A stretch of 64,000 nucleotides of DNA from Mycogone perniciosa (GCA_025331125.1 JAOALB010000198.1:1-64000); one strand, 5' to 3'. Positions 22,407 to 35,035 are shown, counted from the first letter of the stretch. Notes: generated by a model from the sequence alone, not told the origin. Program-made: numbers and translations.

Positions 22407-25400
22407 GGTGGTTGGGTTATAGACAAGCACAAGGACGACCAACACAGTTATCGAGTATCATGGCCTGAAGGGCTAACGGGAAGTTGATATAATTCAGCAT
22501 CACATTCTAAACTGACCCTTAGGCGCTTCTAGGCATCATTGAACAGAAACATATACTGCTTGTCTCCCACTGAGCCGGCTGAGAGCTTAGTAAGATGGAG
22601 ATACCGCTCGGCGGTGTGTATTAGTATCACGATCGCCACGAATGGCTTAATCGCATCTGTGAGTACTGAACATGTTTCAGGCTATGGAGTTGATGATCGT
22701 ATCAGCTGCACTGACCGCAAATCGATCTCCTCTAGATAATGCTCCATAATAGATCTATCAAGGGGTTTGATCCAACCAGTCTACGAGTAATGCCCGGAGA
22801 ATACTAGGGTGATTCAGACCGGTGCCCGAAGCTGCTGACCATCCTGGCAAGCCAAGGGTCTCTTGGGGTTAGGAGAATGGGGCCTTTGGAAATAATCCAA
22901 TGAGAAGACCCTTGAGCCAAAGCTGTGGCCAACAACACATGCGCACACTTTGCTACACGTCATGTTGTGATAGGTCATTTGAGATTGATGCACTGTATTT
23001 TGGCCTGTCATATATCACCTGGGCGTGAGCCCTGGAATACTCCGTAAGCCACATCCGATCTGCTTCTAGATAGATGATGTACTCCGTACGATGCGATCGA
23101 TGCTTTACAAAGTCTTTTATATACTACGCAGTATTACTACTGACCCCCATTGTTGTTTTGTTATTTATTACGCATCCTGGGGTCCAGTGATTTGGTGGAT
23201 GACCTGTCAGCCCGGAGATGAGTGAGTCATTAGTCGCATTTTTCTTACCAATTGATCCAAGCATTGGATTCTTCCTCACCATCAAGGGAATCTATTACTT
23301 TCGGACTGGCATTATCGAAAATTTGAAATGGACCAAAATGGATCACTGCATGTGTGTAATACCCCGTAGGGGCAAGCTAGCATGGTCCAGAGGCGTCAGT
23401 GATGGAGCTAAACTCCAAGCCAGTTCATTCATCTCAATCCTACAATATTTCTTCAGCGGAAATGGCATAATAATAATAATAATATCCATACGAGAAAATT
23501 TTCTGTGTACGACGTACTACTCGTACTTGGCACTCCGTAGGCAACTCTTTTTGATCGGCCAACAAGATGGCCCTGGGAGACTAGGTCCAGGGACCTGGCG
23601 ATTGTGATGGTTTGAGCTGGGCTGATGAGTGCGACAAGGGAGGAGAACATGGTAGACGACAAATTGGACGGACAAGGGCTGGGGGAGAAATCTCTGAAAA
23701 TCCTCGACTCGTACTCCGTACTCTGTGCGAAGTGCTTCGTGCGAAACTTTGGAGTCTCGTCCTGATTGATGTTGCCATGAGTTTGCCGATTTGCCGTTGG
23801 TGTATGGATCATGGCGTACGACCGACGACATCTTGATGAAGTTTGTCTTTGCTTTTTGGGATTCTGTTTGATTCATGCTTCGTAAACGTGGACAAGTCTT
23901 TTTTGGGAAAACATCAGAGAGAGAGAGGCATGGTGAGACACCAGACTTGGCCAGATTATTTGTAATTGCAGTGGTATTTCACATATTAATACGGAGTAGA
24001 TGACATGGCCAACACAGCCAACAATAATAGCCAAGACCCAAGGCCACGTCGTCGCCTCTCGTCGCTTTTGACTGTTCTCTCCCCTCGCCTTTTTATTTCC
24101 TTTTTCTCTTGCTTCGTACAGTGGCGCAGTCTCACGAAGCACAGCGGCTGAGGACCAAAGCAAAAAACATCGTTGCTTCGGTTACTCCTGATTTTCTTTT
24201 GCAAATGTTGGCGCCGCCAATAGTAATACTGCTCGGATAATGGATGAAAGGAGCACGCCAAATCTGGCACCATTGGTTTTCAAGTTCCATTTCTTCTCCA
24301 TTGCGGAACACCATCTCGCCACAACGTGCGAGTGGGGGCTCCTTCGGTAGTGCCAATTATAGCGCCCAAGTCACCCCCAGCAGCTTTTGGTAGGGCACAT
24401 GCAGGTGCTAAACTCCCTGGATTTGGCCCCCCAGGCCCGCTGTACGTCGCCTGAACCTTCTCCAACTCGCTGTTTTGACAGCTGAAAGCCGGGGCTCGCT
24501 TAGCACTCCGTCCGAGTACCCTGTACGAGGACGAAGTATATCCCTGATGATGCGTCCTTATCCATACATCAATTTCTCCATTTACATCTACACCTCATAT
24601 TAGGTACATACCTATACTCCGTATGCGCTACAGAAACTAGGCCACGCCTACTCAAATGCGATACGAGACGTGGCAACGGAATCTAGATGATTCCAGATCA
24701 TATTAGTATTCCATTAACTTCACCATCTCATAATGATCACATTTAGCATCGCGGCCCAGTTCTCGGTTATCACACACCATCAAGTTGGCCATCCTTAGCC
24801 CCCTCTCGTGGCGCAGACTAATGACGCCACGGGCAGAAGCAAATCTCCTCGCTTCAAAATCTATTAGTAGGTAGTCGTGTCTCGTCTTGACCCGGTCTAC
24901 GAGTACGGAGTACTATCGTCCAACAGGAAAGGCCCGTCATCCGTGCCATGGCCATGTGGGTGGGCGGTCCGGGATACACAAATGGAAGAAGAAAAACACA
25001 GGAGGGGACGGCGGCCTTTGTTGAGACATTGACGGAATACTCACGGCGCCTCCGCGGGAGCCCTCGCTGTCGCCGTTGTTACTGACCTGATCTCGATGCT
25101 CAAACGGTTTGCCTAACCAATAGTGGGATACTAACTGAGTTATGGCGTTGGTAGCTGAAGTTCTCCCGCCTCTCCAAGTTGGCCGCCACCCATCACACCC
25201 ATTCTCTCTTGCTCCGGGACTGTGGGATAAACCAAGGAGCTAGTGCTGTGATAAGCCTTGGAGCCGCTAACACTGGGTCTCGGCCCCAAATGGACGGCCG
25301 GTTGGACCTTGTCTTGCATCCACGTGCTGCAAAGGGCAGAGCGCGGGAGCTGGAAACGGCAAGGGGGCCAAGATCTTATTGGATAGGAACATTGCTTTGG

Positions 25401-25878
25401 GCATCCTGAGATCGCTCTGACCAACGTCTGTGTCCTCCATCGCCTGTCCAGGAAGCTATGACTGTTTGCCTCCAAGCGACACCATCGCAGCTCCTCCACC
25501 CTGTCCCACCCTTCTCGGCATGTTCCTCTCGTTGGCCCCTTGATGGAGGTGGAGAGGCTTTCCTCCGTCGCTTGCCGCATCTCACGAAAGATGGGCGTTC
25601 CTTGCATGTTGCTCTGGGTGGGAAACATGCATGGAATAGTAGGTACTCCACCGGTCCGGACTACCGATCGGCTTGGGGGTCAAGGACATATATATCTTAG
25701 TTTCCTCCAACCTCGCTGGTGAATGTTGGATGATGTGTGTTGTTCCGGTCCTATAAGTTCTCTATACCCATCACACCCATCTCTTCCATTCCGCCGCTAT
25801 CAAGCTGTTGTCAGATAGCCTCACATTCTTTCCCTATTCCTTCATACGTACACTTTACACTTTACACACTCTTTCACA
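22407..25878. other. long divergent intergenic region
   Basis: This 3.5-kb gap separates the leftward NRPS-like gene from the rightward RGS gene and marks the edge between the accessory and conserved parts. I see no gene; open frames are antisense pairs of short length. TACTCCGTA/TACGGAGTA occurs exactly at 23038, 23080, 23712, 23990, 24615 and 24904, the densest set in the window. A TAA/ATA tandem lies near 23466-23486. Positions 25740-25878 are pyrimidine-rich with a short ACTTTACACTTTACAC repeat, typical of a fungal core promoter. Confidence 0.5.
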
Positions 25879-27331
25879 ATGGTCCTTTCTCTTACATACA
25901 CTCGCCCCAAGCGGGTTGACCCTGAAACCTTTCGCCAGAATCGCGAATCCATTGAGGCCGAGGGCTCCGTGAAGTCTGGTACGTCCGGGTCCTCAGCCGG
26001 CATCCCGGAGTCATTGAACTTCGACAACATCATCAATGGCGGAACCTGTCCTGTGAGTCCTGGCCCGATATCCTTCCAGTGACTGCCCGCTAACAGCATC
26101 CAAAGCCCATGACCGTCCGTGACTTCATGAACTACCTGATCTACGTGGAGCACGCAGCCGAGAATCTACAATTCTACCTTTGGTTCAAAGACTACGAGAA
26201 GCGCTTCGCTAACGCAAACACCGCCGATATCACGCTGGCACCGGAATGGACTCAGGCAATGGAGGACGATACTGTCGCCAAGCTCCGCAAGGATCAAGTC
26301 GAGAAGATGCGCTCGGATCTTGCATCCACAGCGCCTATCTTCAAGGGAACCGACTTCGAAAAGCAGGCGAGGGAGAAATCGAGCGGCAACCCCTTCAACA
26401 CGCCTCCGCCTAGTTCCAACGGAGCCGAGGACGCTGAGTCGGTCATCACTTCGGTGACAGCAATGCCTTCAATGGCGAGCAGCACTGCTCAGGGATCCAA
26501 CTACACCACCATAGCTGCCGATGCTTTCAAATCTGCGGGTGCTAAACAACCTTGTAAGTCATGAAGAGTTACACTTCGCTTCGAGACCCAGGAGTGATGA
26601 CTAACACAATCACAGTCACTATTCAGCCCTTCCGCGAGGAAATCAACCGTGTCATCGCTACCTACATCATGGACGCCGCTCCTCGCCAGCTTAATCTGGC
26701 CTCGTGGGAGCAAAAGGCTACCGTCCAAGCCCTCTCCTACACCACCCACCCCAGTGCCTTCCGTCTTCTCTTCAAGACAGTCGATTCCTCCCTCCGCCGC
26801 CAGGCTCACCTTAATTTCGTCCGTTGGTCCATTTGCAATGGCAATCCCGCTCGTGTCTTCTTCGCCCGCTCTCTGGGTGTTGGTCTCATACTCGTCGGTT
26901 TCGTCCTTGGTATCGTCCTGACCCTCAGCAAAGCTGGCCGCGGCTACCGTGCCCTGTCGGCTATCGCCTTTGTTCTGGGCATCAGTACCTTGGTTGCAGC
27001 GTACAAGGGTATGTGCGTTGTCCTGCATGGCATGCACCACCGACATGTCCGCCCCTGGGAGCTCTTCGTGCACGACGATGCTGAGGAGATTGGCAAGTCG
27101 AGTTTTGAGTCATTCGGATCCAGCAACAGTTACGAGGACGAACCCTGGGTTGTCAAGTACGAGAAGAGAAATATTGTTCGCAAGATCTTTGACCGCGAGG
27201 TGTGGATTCAGGAGCCGGCCCTCCGACAAATTCAGGATACCATTTTCATTCAGGCTATGTTGGCGGCGTTGTTACTTGGTGGCATCTTGACTGCTATTTT
27301 TGTTGCTGTTCCTGGTGGTCGCTTCTTTTAA
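25879..27331 (+). CDS. RGS-domain membrane protein, Rax1-like
   Basis: Three exons (25879-26052, 26106-26553, 26616-27331; introns 53 and 62 bp) give 445 residues. The first part of an RGS fold begins at PMTVRDFMNYLIYVEHAAEN (about 59-80). It resumes after a low-complexity Ser/Pro/Gly linker at TIQPFREEINRVI (about 209), ending near residue 278. The domain is thus split by an insert of about 100 residues. Three membrane spans follow at about 290-312, 319-338 and 420-441. RGS plus three membrane spans is the layout of Rax1 in yeast and its filamentous-fungal counterparts, which act in cell polarity and G-protein related signalling. GTPase-activating ability cannot be read from the sequence. 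It is convergent with the DUF3669 gene, 252 bp apart. Confidence 0.8.
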
Positions 27332-27583
27332 CACTTGTTGTTTGTATAGGTATGATGATATGAAACAGGGAAGCCGCTGTATTTTCATTTTTCTGGATCC
27401 GATTGTTTTTATATTGTAAAAAAAACGAAGTGTATAACTACGAGCTTGCTAATTACAATTGGTAATTTTTTTTGATCTTAAAAGACAATACCTCAACTCC
27501 TTGCTCCCAGGTTTTTGAACATTTAGCTGTTGTTGATAGTTTCTGAAACAACCCAAAAGAGTGTGCCGATGAATGCGCCAATA

Positions 27584-28735
27584 TCATGTCAATAGTTGTC
27601 CCAAACCCCATATCTTGTCCAGTTCCCCCATAAATAAATGCGGTAATATTTCCATCTCCTCGTCGTCGTAATCACTCATGATAAGCTCGCTCACCTCGAG
27701 ATAGGTGATCCGGAAACACGCCCACAACTCCCGCAGCCCGTGGATGTTTATCCACCTCGGCCAGAACGGCTCGTTTTGTATCACCGCCTCCACGAGCTGC
27801 GTCGTCACAGCCTCGGGGGTCTTGTCGAAATCTCGACAGTCTGCAAAGTCGATGAGCCACATCTGAACACGGCCTCTGTTGTTGCGTCCGAGCACGAATT
27901 CTATGCCTCGTGCGTCGATGCCGCAGCTCCAGTGGAGGATTGCCAGGGTCGCTCCCATGGAAGCCGCGAGATAGGATATCGCAACGCCTTCGGCCCGTAG
28001 ATGGTCGAGGTAGGCGGGACGGTCGTGGAGATCTGCGTTCCACTGGTCGGAGAGAGGTTTGGTGTCGCCAAGGTACACCTTTGCGAGGAAGTGCTTGTCC
28101 GCGCACGTGCTGAGAGCTTGGTGCTGTGCGCTGTGCGTCAGGTATCGTCGGATGAGATACTTTGTGTGGTGCTCGTTCAGGGGACGGATATACTCCATGA
28201 AATACCCACTGGCATTCTCAGGAAAGCCATTGAGGCATCTGAACGTCTCGCCACACGGTGACGACGAGATATTGGCGTAAAAGCTGGAGCACTGGGGTAC
28301 GCGCGGAAGATCTATATCGAATCCGTTCTTGGCTAGCTCTACCTGGAATATCCTAACGGCCGCTTCAATGTCCATGTGAAGCTCGTACTCGCGGTACAGA
28401 AGCTCCGTTTTCTTGGACAGCTTCGTCACTCGGAAGGGAGGCATGTGGGTGACATATATCCACGACTTGGAGGTTTGGGCTATTAAGTGGGCCTGGGGTT
28501 CAAGCTTAGCAGGTGGAAGCTTCCGAGGAGGATACCAGAGACGACGAACATTGGCCCAGAAGGCGATGACGTGGGAGCACAAGCATCGTGCCACGAGAGC
28601 GGCTTTGCTGGCCTTGTCTTCTTTTATGAGAAGCTGCTGCTGCTGCTGCTGTTCGGGGGGTGGAGGTTCTGGGCTGGGAGTTTCGCCAACAGACTCCATT
28701 AGGAACTCGGGAAAATTAAAAACAAGCGGATTCAT
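27584..28735 (-). CDS. DUF3669 family protein
   Basis: The gene encodes 383 residues with no intron, starting at the ATG at 28735; the frame extends upstream only to a TTG. The C-terminal half has features I associate with fungal DUF3669 proteins: a MGATLAILHWSCGIDARGIE segment, then WLIDFADC and an acidic tail. The N-terminal part has a Pro-rich run and a short polyglutamine tract encoded by CAG repeats (plus-strand CTG tandem near 28626-28650), which may vary in length between strains. There is no signal peptide or membrane span. The GIDARGIE and LIDFADC segments look a little like the catalytic and metal loops of kinase-like proteins, but no function is established. The family assignment is from memory of the motif. 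Confidence 0.65.
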   Translation of the reverse strand: MNPLVFNFPEFLMESVGETPSPEPPPPEQQQQQQLLIKEDKASKAALVARCLCSHVIAFWANVRRLWYPPRKLPPAKLEPQAHLIAQTSKSWIYVTHMPPFRVTKLSKKTELLYREYELHMDIEAAVRIFQVELAKNGFDIDLPRVPQCSSFYANISSSPCGETFRCLNGFPENASGYFMEYIRPLNEHHTKYLIRRYLTHSAQHQALSTCADKHFLAKVYLGDTKPLSDQWNADLHDRPAYLDHLRAEGVAISYLAASMGATLAILHWSCGIDARGIEFVLGRNNRGRVQMWLIDFADCRDFDKTPEAVTTQLVEAVIQNEPFWPRWINIHGLRELWACFRITYLEVSELIMSDYDDEEMEILPHLFMGELDKIWGLGQLLT

Positions 28736-30627
28736 AAGGGCCAGATGTTGTGTTGCACGAGGCAAGCAAGGGTTGGGGACGACTTGGGAAGCTAAACAAA
28801 CACACTCAAGAGGTCGGAATCAATCGTTTGCATGCTTTATGGAGCACAAAAAGATGCCGTGTAACTGCTCTTTTATATGGTCGAGTCTCGTCACTTATCC
28901 ATGCAAGCAAGCAAGCAAGCTGTACAAGCTAAGTGTTCTGGACTCTCAACGGCGCGGGGAAAGCATATACCTAGATGAAATAGATTAACGAGGCACATAT
29001 ATGCAGCCATGTCCATCTCTCGAGCCTCTGGCTTATCAGAACAAGGGGAATGCCTGTTGGCGCAAAACACGGGTGACGTAATTGACTTTAAGACACCACC
29101 ACCCTCTCTATCCTTGCAGTACGGAGTACTCGTACCAAGCAGGATTCTGTTCCAGCAGCAATGCAGTCTAGCTTCTTTGCGCGGAAAACACGAGCAATGG
29201 GTTGCGAAACGGGGTGGCCTTTTCATAAAACTTTGGCCGCAGCTGCTGGCCTGTGAAGTTGATTGCACTATGGACGCACCGGACGAAGCTATTTGCGCCT
29301 TGGCTGGACGCTCATGGCAACGGTGTATGGAGAAGCAGAGCGCTCATTGGTACGTGTCTAAGTGCAGCATGGGGCGTCCACGTTGTCGACAAATGAAGCC
29401 GCTGCGGCTGCGAGTAATCGATGGCCCGGAGAATAGCTATTGGATGCGGAACACGGCCAGAAGAGCCAGCCCTAGTATGAGTTGATGCGGGCGGCCTTTG
29501 CACGGTGTTTGTTCAATACGATGTGGGAGGGGATGCACTATGGATGGTGATAGCGAGCTCCCCGCCCGCCTGGCTTCTTGAGCTTCACTCCATATACTCC
29601 CCCGTATGATCCCGTTTTCTCACCTTGTTGTTGGGCCTGCATGATCTCATGTTGACAGCTTCAAACACGGCGCTGGCTGCTCATGCAGATCGGGCTAGCC
29701 AACCACCACATCTCGAGATGTTTCTTGAGAAATGACGGACGGCTCAACAAGGCGGCCAATAGAACATCACCAAATTCCAGTAGCTTCGAAGGGTTTACAC
29801 CTCTTGACACGTTGCGGTAGGTCCCGATAGGACTTCATGGTGGCAAACAGTTGGGCTCTGCTAGTCGCATGATCAAGTTCAAGTATCACGAGCATGCCTG
29901 CCACTGGTCTCACCTATGAACAGCTCATCGAGTCGTCCATCCGAAACTGGGAGAGCCTCGTACTGGAAGACCAGCAGAGAGGCATCATGTCGGTCAGCTG
30001 TCTCAGACCGCCCTACATTTTTGCAGGATGATAAGTATTGCCCCAAACGAGCAAGTTGAAGGGAAGGCTAGATTCCAAATCTTTCTGTGCGACACCAGTT
30101 ATAGGGCTGGGGGCGCACAAAGGTGAGAATGTGACCTGCAATTACGTTTACCGCGGAGACTAACTGAGGCGATCGCTGCCTCTCCGGTGAGATGCATTCT
30201 TCTGTCAAAGGAAAGGCGACGCGATGTGGGACAAACACCCCAGAAATGCCCCGGAGATTCAACATACGGAGTACTCCGTACTCCATACTTCATCATCAAT
30301 TGACGCGCAATAGGCGGTTCGGGAGTTCAAAGCCGGAAGCCTCGGTCCTAGATTGACTGGTGCTTATCGATAAGCTCTAAGACACTCTACTGTTCCTGAA
30401 GTACGGAGTACGAATACGGAGACCACTGGTTCGGCGTACCAGTTTGTACGTCGTAGATTCAGTACTCCCGCTCCCCATCAAAAACCACCCATGTCTGCTC
30501 TCCTATTTTATTTCCCCAAAGCATCTTTCCAGTAGTAGTCTTATTACGCCGGAATCTCCGGATACTGTAGTGCTGTTCCTGTTCTGATGCGCCGTCCGAG
30601 AGCGTCAATCCGAGCTCATATACGACT
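28736..30627. other. divergent intergenic region
   Basis: The region lies between the leftward DUF3669 gene and the rightward pantothenate kinase gene. No gene is supported. It has an AAGC tandem near 28903-28919 and TACGGAGTA copies at 29120-29128, 30265-30280 (two overlapping, opposite orientation) and 30402-30410. Confidence 0.5.
30265..30280. repeat. back-to-back TACGGAGTA / TACTCCGTA motifs
   Basis: TACGGAGTA (30265-30273) and TACTCCGTA (30272-30280) overlap by two bases to make a perfect 16-base palindrome. This is the most compact example of a motif repeated through the non-coding DNA of the window. A further copy sits 122 bases downstream. Confidence 0.6.
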
Positions 30628-32214
30628 ATGACGTCCGCCGTTGAGAGTCACGAAATGGCCCCGCCAAACCATCATCATCAACCTCATCAGCATCATAATG
30701 GCGGGGACCAGGAGTGCCAGCAGCCGCTGCAGAAGAGGCCGAGGACGATGACCACGACGGAGGAGATCGACAACACTATAACTCGGCCTGGAAGCGTCAG
30801 AATCAACGTCAAGGGCGCCTTTATTGTCGATCCAGACACTGCGACGCCCGCACTGGGGAACAATGCGACTGAGAGCGGGCGCATCAGTCCGGCGCATCAC
30901 GAGACCAGCGATATTCGGCTGCCAAACCACACAGCCGTGGTGAGCCACATAGCCATGGACGTAAGTAGACCAATTGGTCTTTCTTCAGGCGTTCTGGTGC
31001 GCAATCGTACGTGCTGAAGCTAATCATCTCGCTGCGCAATTGCAGATTGGCGGCTCGCTAGTGAAACTCGTCTACTTCTCGCGAGAGGTGCATTCGACCG
31101 AACCCGGCGGCCGGCTCAACTTCCAGCACTTCGAGACCGATCGCATAGAGGACTGCTTCGAATTCATGAAGCTCTTGCGCGACAAGCACATGGCCCTGAA
31201 CGGGTCGCGGCCCGGCGAAATCTGCGTCATGGCAACGGGCGGCGGCGCATACAAGTTCTACGACAGGATCCGGGAAACATTGGGTGTGGACGTACGGCGG
31301 GAGGACGAGATGGAGTGTCTCATCGTTGGTAAGCGACAGTTGTTGCACCATGACTGACACACATGGAAGCGATTGCGCTAACAAGCTTGCCCCCAGGCCT
31401 CGATTTCTTCATCACCGAGATCCCGCGCGAGGTCTTCACCTACTCCGAGACGGACCCAATGCACTTCGTCAGTCCCCGAGAGACAATCTATCCCTACCTT
31501 CTCGTGAATATCGGCTCTGGCGTCTCGATGCTTAAAGTTACCGGCCCGCGATCATCCCAGCGAGTCGGCGGTACGTCATTAGGGGGCGGCACCCTCTGGG
31601 GCCTGCTCTCTCTTTTAACCGGCGCTCGATCGTTCGATGACATGCTTGCCGATGCAGAAAATGGCGATAATACAAGAGTCGACATGATGGTTGGAGATAT
31701 CTACGGCGCAGACTACGGAAAGATAGGGCTCAAGAGCACAGCGATCGCATCTTCGTTCGGCAAAGTATTCCGAATGAAGCTTCAGGCCGAAGCCGCGGCA
31801 GAAGCCGCGGCAGAAGCATCGGGCGATCCACTCAACGAGCATCCGGACCCATCAAACCCCTCATTCTCGTCTGCCGATATCTCACGGTCGCTGCTATACG
31901 CGGTTTCCAACAACATCGGCCAAATTGCATACCTGCAATCCCAAATTCACAATTTATCCGACATTTACTTTGGCGGGTCCTTTATCCGAGGCCACCGCCA
32001 GACTATGAATACGCTCAGCTACGCCATTAAATTTTGGAGCAAGGGCGAGAAGCAAGCATACTTTTTGCGACATGAAGGCTATTTGGGCGCTGTGGGTGCG
32101 TTCCTAAAGAGACAGCCGATGAACTGGGGTCGGAGGGGAAGCTTTGAGGGGCTGAACGAAGTTCAAGAGTGGAGGAAGAACCAGAAAGCCACAGAATCTG
32201 GAGCAGCGTCATGA
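30628..32214 (+). CDS. pantothenate kinase (eukaryotic type II)
   Basis: Pantothenate kinase phosphorylates pantothenate (vitamin B5) with ATP, the first and usually rate-limiting step of coenzyme A synthesis in the cytosol. Exons 30628-30960, 31046-31328 and 31397-32214 (introns 85 and 68 bp) give 477 residues. The first phosphate-binding motif IAMDIGGSLVKLVYF spans the first junction (Asp111). ATGGGAYKF follows. The DEMECL segment carries the expected catalytic glutamate. LVNIGSGVSM and VGGTSLGGGTLWGL complete the ASKHA-type nucleotide fold. The N-terminal 70 residues are His/Gln-rich and variable. A short EAAA repeat (near 31795-31820) inserts low-complexity sequence ahead of the last third. 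The C-terminus has the usual GGSFIRGH motif. All motifs are present, so it should be active. Confidence 0.92.
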
Positions 32215-32872
32215 TTCATATACTAGACTTTTGTTTTTTTGGGTTGAGGGGTGCATCAAGGTCAGCACGGTGTTTTCAGTTTTGGATAGAGCAGATTGCC
32301 ACAAAGGCGTTGAGCTGCAGGAAGAAAGCCATCTATCTGTATCTTTAGTCGCATTAGAGATGCATCTTGATTTTGCATTCATGGGCGGATATTTGTTTAT
32401 AGTCAACTGTCAAAACTAGCCATTATCAAGCATAAAATACAACAGATAGAATCGACATCATAGCAGCCGAGAAATGGTGAGATGTGATTATGTGTGATGG
32501 GTCTGAAGTATCCACGTTCCATCCATCCATTCGTACAATTTGCGTTATTGCATCCATCGTGAGCATAATCCGCGCCATCGCGATATGTAGTATATTGTAC
32601 AAGGGATCCAAATCCTGATTCGGCCTGTCTGCCGTAACATGTTTCGCTCGCTTTATTCTTTATCCATCATAAGGCGATGGGAGCATTTCCTGGCAGGACG
32701 CCTAGCCTACCTTTCATGCACAAAACCTCAACACGATGTTAACAAAAGTTGTTAAAATCGGTATATCCCAAGTTGGAAATACATACCTAGGGGAAATTGC
32801 ATCGAAGACCGCTGTAGAGCTTGGATATCAAAACTCATGGGTATGTATTTCTGTCTCTTGATTCATATCTTC
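32215..32872. other. convergent 3' spacer
   Basis: The spacer lies between the ends of the pantothenate kinase and Aim11 genes. It holds 3' flanks only; no gene or repeat is seen. Confidence 0.5.
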
Positions 32873-33394
32873 TCACTCCTTTGATGATTGTGATGGTGAC
32901 AAACTCTCCTCCGCCGGGTTTGTCTGGTACTGCTCCAGACCCAATTTCCCTAGCATATCATTCATCATCTTCTCAAACTCCCGCTCATCCTCTGGGTCAA
33001 CATGCCCAGGCCTATTCAGAGCTACCCGCGTTTGGTCTCTCAGTTCATCAACTGAGCTCAAGTCAAACCCGAAGGAAAGCCCGCCAACCAACATGACTGC
33101 AAAGCTCGAGACGTTGAGCGTTGCGAGGCCAAGTGCCTGGACACCGAGCATAGACCCCTCCGGGCCGTAGACTTTGGGCGCCGGCCCGTTGTGTGAGTAA
33201 AACTTGGGGAATGATTCCCGCTTTCTACGCAGCACGGAGCGTCTTGAGACTGCGATTGAAGCGGCCATAAAGCCCGCGCCGACGAAAAATAGTCCGAATT
33301 GCCTTAGGGGACGTGCCCATGATGATGAAGTCGTTGCACTGTCCTCCCGGCTCCGGATGGCCGGAGGAAGTGATTGATTCGCAGTTTGTGGCAT
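32873..33394 (-). CDS. Aim11-like mitochondrial inheritance protein
   Basis: A 173-residue single-exon protein. It has two predicted membrane segments: about residues 32-48 (FGLFFVGAGFMAASIAV) and about 90-110 (ALGLATLNVSSFAVMLVGG). A basic SRRSVLRRKRES stretch lies between them, then an acidic C-terminal region rich in Asp and Glu. This two-span layout and the PKVYGPEG-type linker match the fungal Aim11 family (altered inheritance of mitochondria), small membrane proteins of unknown biochemical role. The identification is by architecture and remembered sequence pattern. The gene is convergent with pantothenate kinase. Confidence 0.7.
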   Translation of the reverse strand: MPQTANQSLPPAIRSREDSATTSSSWARPLRQFGLFFVGAGFMAASIAVSRRSVLRRKRESFPKFYSHNGPAPKVYGPEGSMLGVQALGLATLNVSSFAVMLVGGLSFGFDLSSVDELRDQTRVALNRPGHVDPEDEREFEKMMNDMLGKLGLEQYQTNPAEESLSPSQSSKE

Positions 33395-34062
33395 GGCGGA
33401 TGATTTGAAATGAGATCTTTCGGACGACTATACTTGGAACCACGAATAGCTAAGCATCTCCGTGAAGGACTCAGCAAAAGATTGTACAAGAATGTACGGA
33501 GTAGGCGTTATTTCATTAAAGATTTTCGAATGTGACCATCGTCGCATGTCCTGCTCTTGGCTGAGAATGATGATTCTGATAGCTGCATTAAATATTTTAG
33601 TTGCATAAATACACGTGCAACAAGCCAGCATTATCGTATCTACCCAATAAATGCAACTAAGAAATGACCTCTTTGTCAGGAGCCTTACGTGGTGTTCGTT
33701 TCATATTACCTGCAGGACATCTCAACCAGAATTATTGAGATGACGAGAATTTCATCTAAAATTTCCCCTCGTCATATTTATCTTATAGTACATAACTGAG
33801 CTAGTTTTGCTCTATCTTGTTCCCCCCTAGTTGGCGCCTCCTTAACCCCCCCCACACAACATCTTCTATCTTTCCAAGCTTCAAACAACTTCAACTTCAC
33901 ACAAGTCTGCGCCCCTTGGACTACAGCATCTCAGTGCTATCATAGCCTCTTCTTTTTAAACCGGATTTTCAATTGAAACCAAACCCCAATTACGCATCTG
34001 TTCGGTAGCGATTTAGAGCGGACTTCCAGCATCCTAGCTCTCCCACAAGCCAGTCCCTCATC
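33395..34062. other. divergent promoter region
   Basis: The spacer separates the leftward Aim11 gene and the rightward 2-oxoglutarate oxygenase gene. TACGGAGTA lies at 33495-33503. Positions 33820-33960 are C/T-rich with runs of C, as is common before highly used fungal start sites. No gene is seen. Confidence 0.5.
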
Positions 34063-35035
34063 ATGCCAAAGCCTAAAGCATCCAAGGCATCAAAACCAGC
34101 CTCATCCTCACAACCACCCCCAGCAACCCCTCCTTCTTGGCCTCCTTTCAAGCCTCAGTTGCCAGTCGTCGAGCTATCGCCAGAGTTGCATCCCGCAACC
34201 TCCAAAATCGCCCTTATCCCGTCCTTCTTCCCCCGCTCCCTGTGTCGAGACTACGTGACCTTTCTCAAGACGCTCCCGCTGCAGACAACGCCGTCGAGGC
34301 CCAAGCGCGGCGAAGCGGTTCGTGTCAACGATCGGTTTCAGATCGAGGATCCGACTTTTTCTCGGAGATTGTGGGAACAGACGGGTTTGAAGGAGGCTCT
34401 TCTCGAGGGTGAGAATGTGAAAGAACTGTGGTAAGCTTGAGTAACCCAGAGCCCAATCCCTATCATCTCATCAATTCACCAGAAAACACTAAAAACATGG
34501 TTGTATCTCATAATAAACTAATTATCCTGCTTCTAGGGGAGGTGAGCCAGTGGGATTAAGCCCAAACATCCGTATATATCGCTATTCCAAAGGTCAATAC
34601 TTTGACTGTCACTGTAAGCGCTCACAATACTCAACCCTACCTCTTCACAACATCAAATAGAGTCCCTTGACTAATATTGCCCCAAGATGACGATTCCGAC
34701 AAATTAACACTCGACTCCACCCCCGTCCGAACAACCTGGACTCTCCTCCTCTATCTCACATCAGCAGCCGAGGGCTGCATCGGCGGCGAGACCGTCTTCT
34801 ATCCCCACGATCGACAGTCAAGAGCGGAAGAAATCGCCGTGTCATTGGAAACAGGAATGCTTCTCCTACATAAGCATGGCAACGATTGTTTACTCGTACT
34901 TTTTTCCCCTGTCATTTTATATACCTACCTTTCTGTTCATGAACTAACTGCGTTTCTTCGTTATAGCACGAGGGCCGGGAGGTCTTGGCGGGCGAGAAAT
35001 GGGTCCTCAGAACTGACATTTGCATTCGGAGATGA
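34063..35035 (+). CDS. prolyl-4-hydroxylase-like 2-oxoglutarate/Fe(II) oxygenase
   Basis: Four exons (34063-34430, 34537-34613, 34687-34895, 34967-35035) give 240 residues. The introns are 106, 73 and 71 bp, and each has a donor, acceptor and kept frame. The protein has a Pro/Ser-rich start, then a jelly-roll oxygenase domain. The iron ligands are His148 and Asp150 (HYD) and the distal His219 (HEGRE). Arg233 (WVLRTD) is the expected 2-oxoglutarate anchor. IRIYRYSKGQYFD is typical of the small P4H-like fungal proteins. It lacks a signal peptide, so it is probably cytosolic or nuclear and not a collagen-type enzyme of the secretory pathway. Its substrate is unknown. The frame without the last intron would end about 30 codons later in unrelated sequence and lose the distal histidine. 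Confidence 0.85.

Noticed and set aside
22814..24465. Cluster of overlapping open frames on the minus strand
   Set aside because: Frames overlap in several phases, have no domain signals or in-phase introns, and sit in motif-rich intergenic DNA.
25140..25700. 162- and 91-codon frames on the minus strand and 76-80-codon frames on the plus strand
   Set aside because: All phases are open because the stretch is GC-rich; no frame shows protein-like features.
28903..28919. CRISPR-like short tandem
   Set aside because: This AAGC run and the similar GTGTT and GATGAT runs are simple microsatellites without spacers; CRISPR arrays are not expected in a fungus.
28413..28988. 191-codon plus-strand frame
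   Set aside because: It lies antisense to the DUF3669 gene and its openness follows from that coding strand; the Cys and Gly runs are the complement of CAG repeats.
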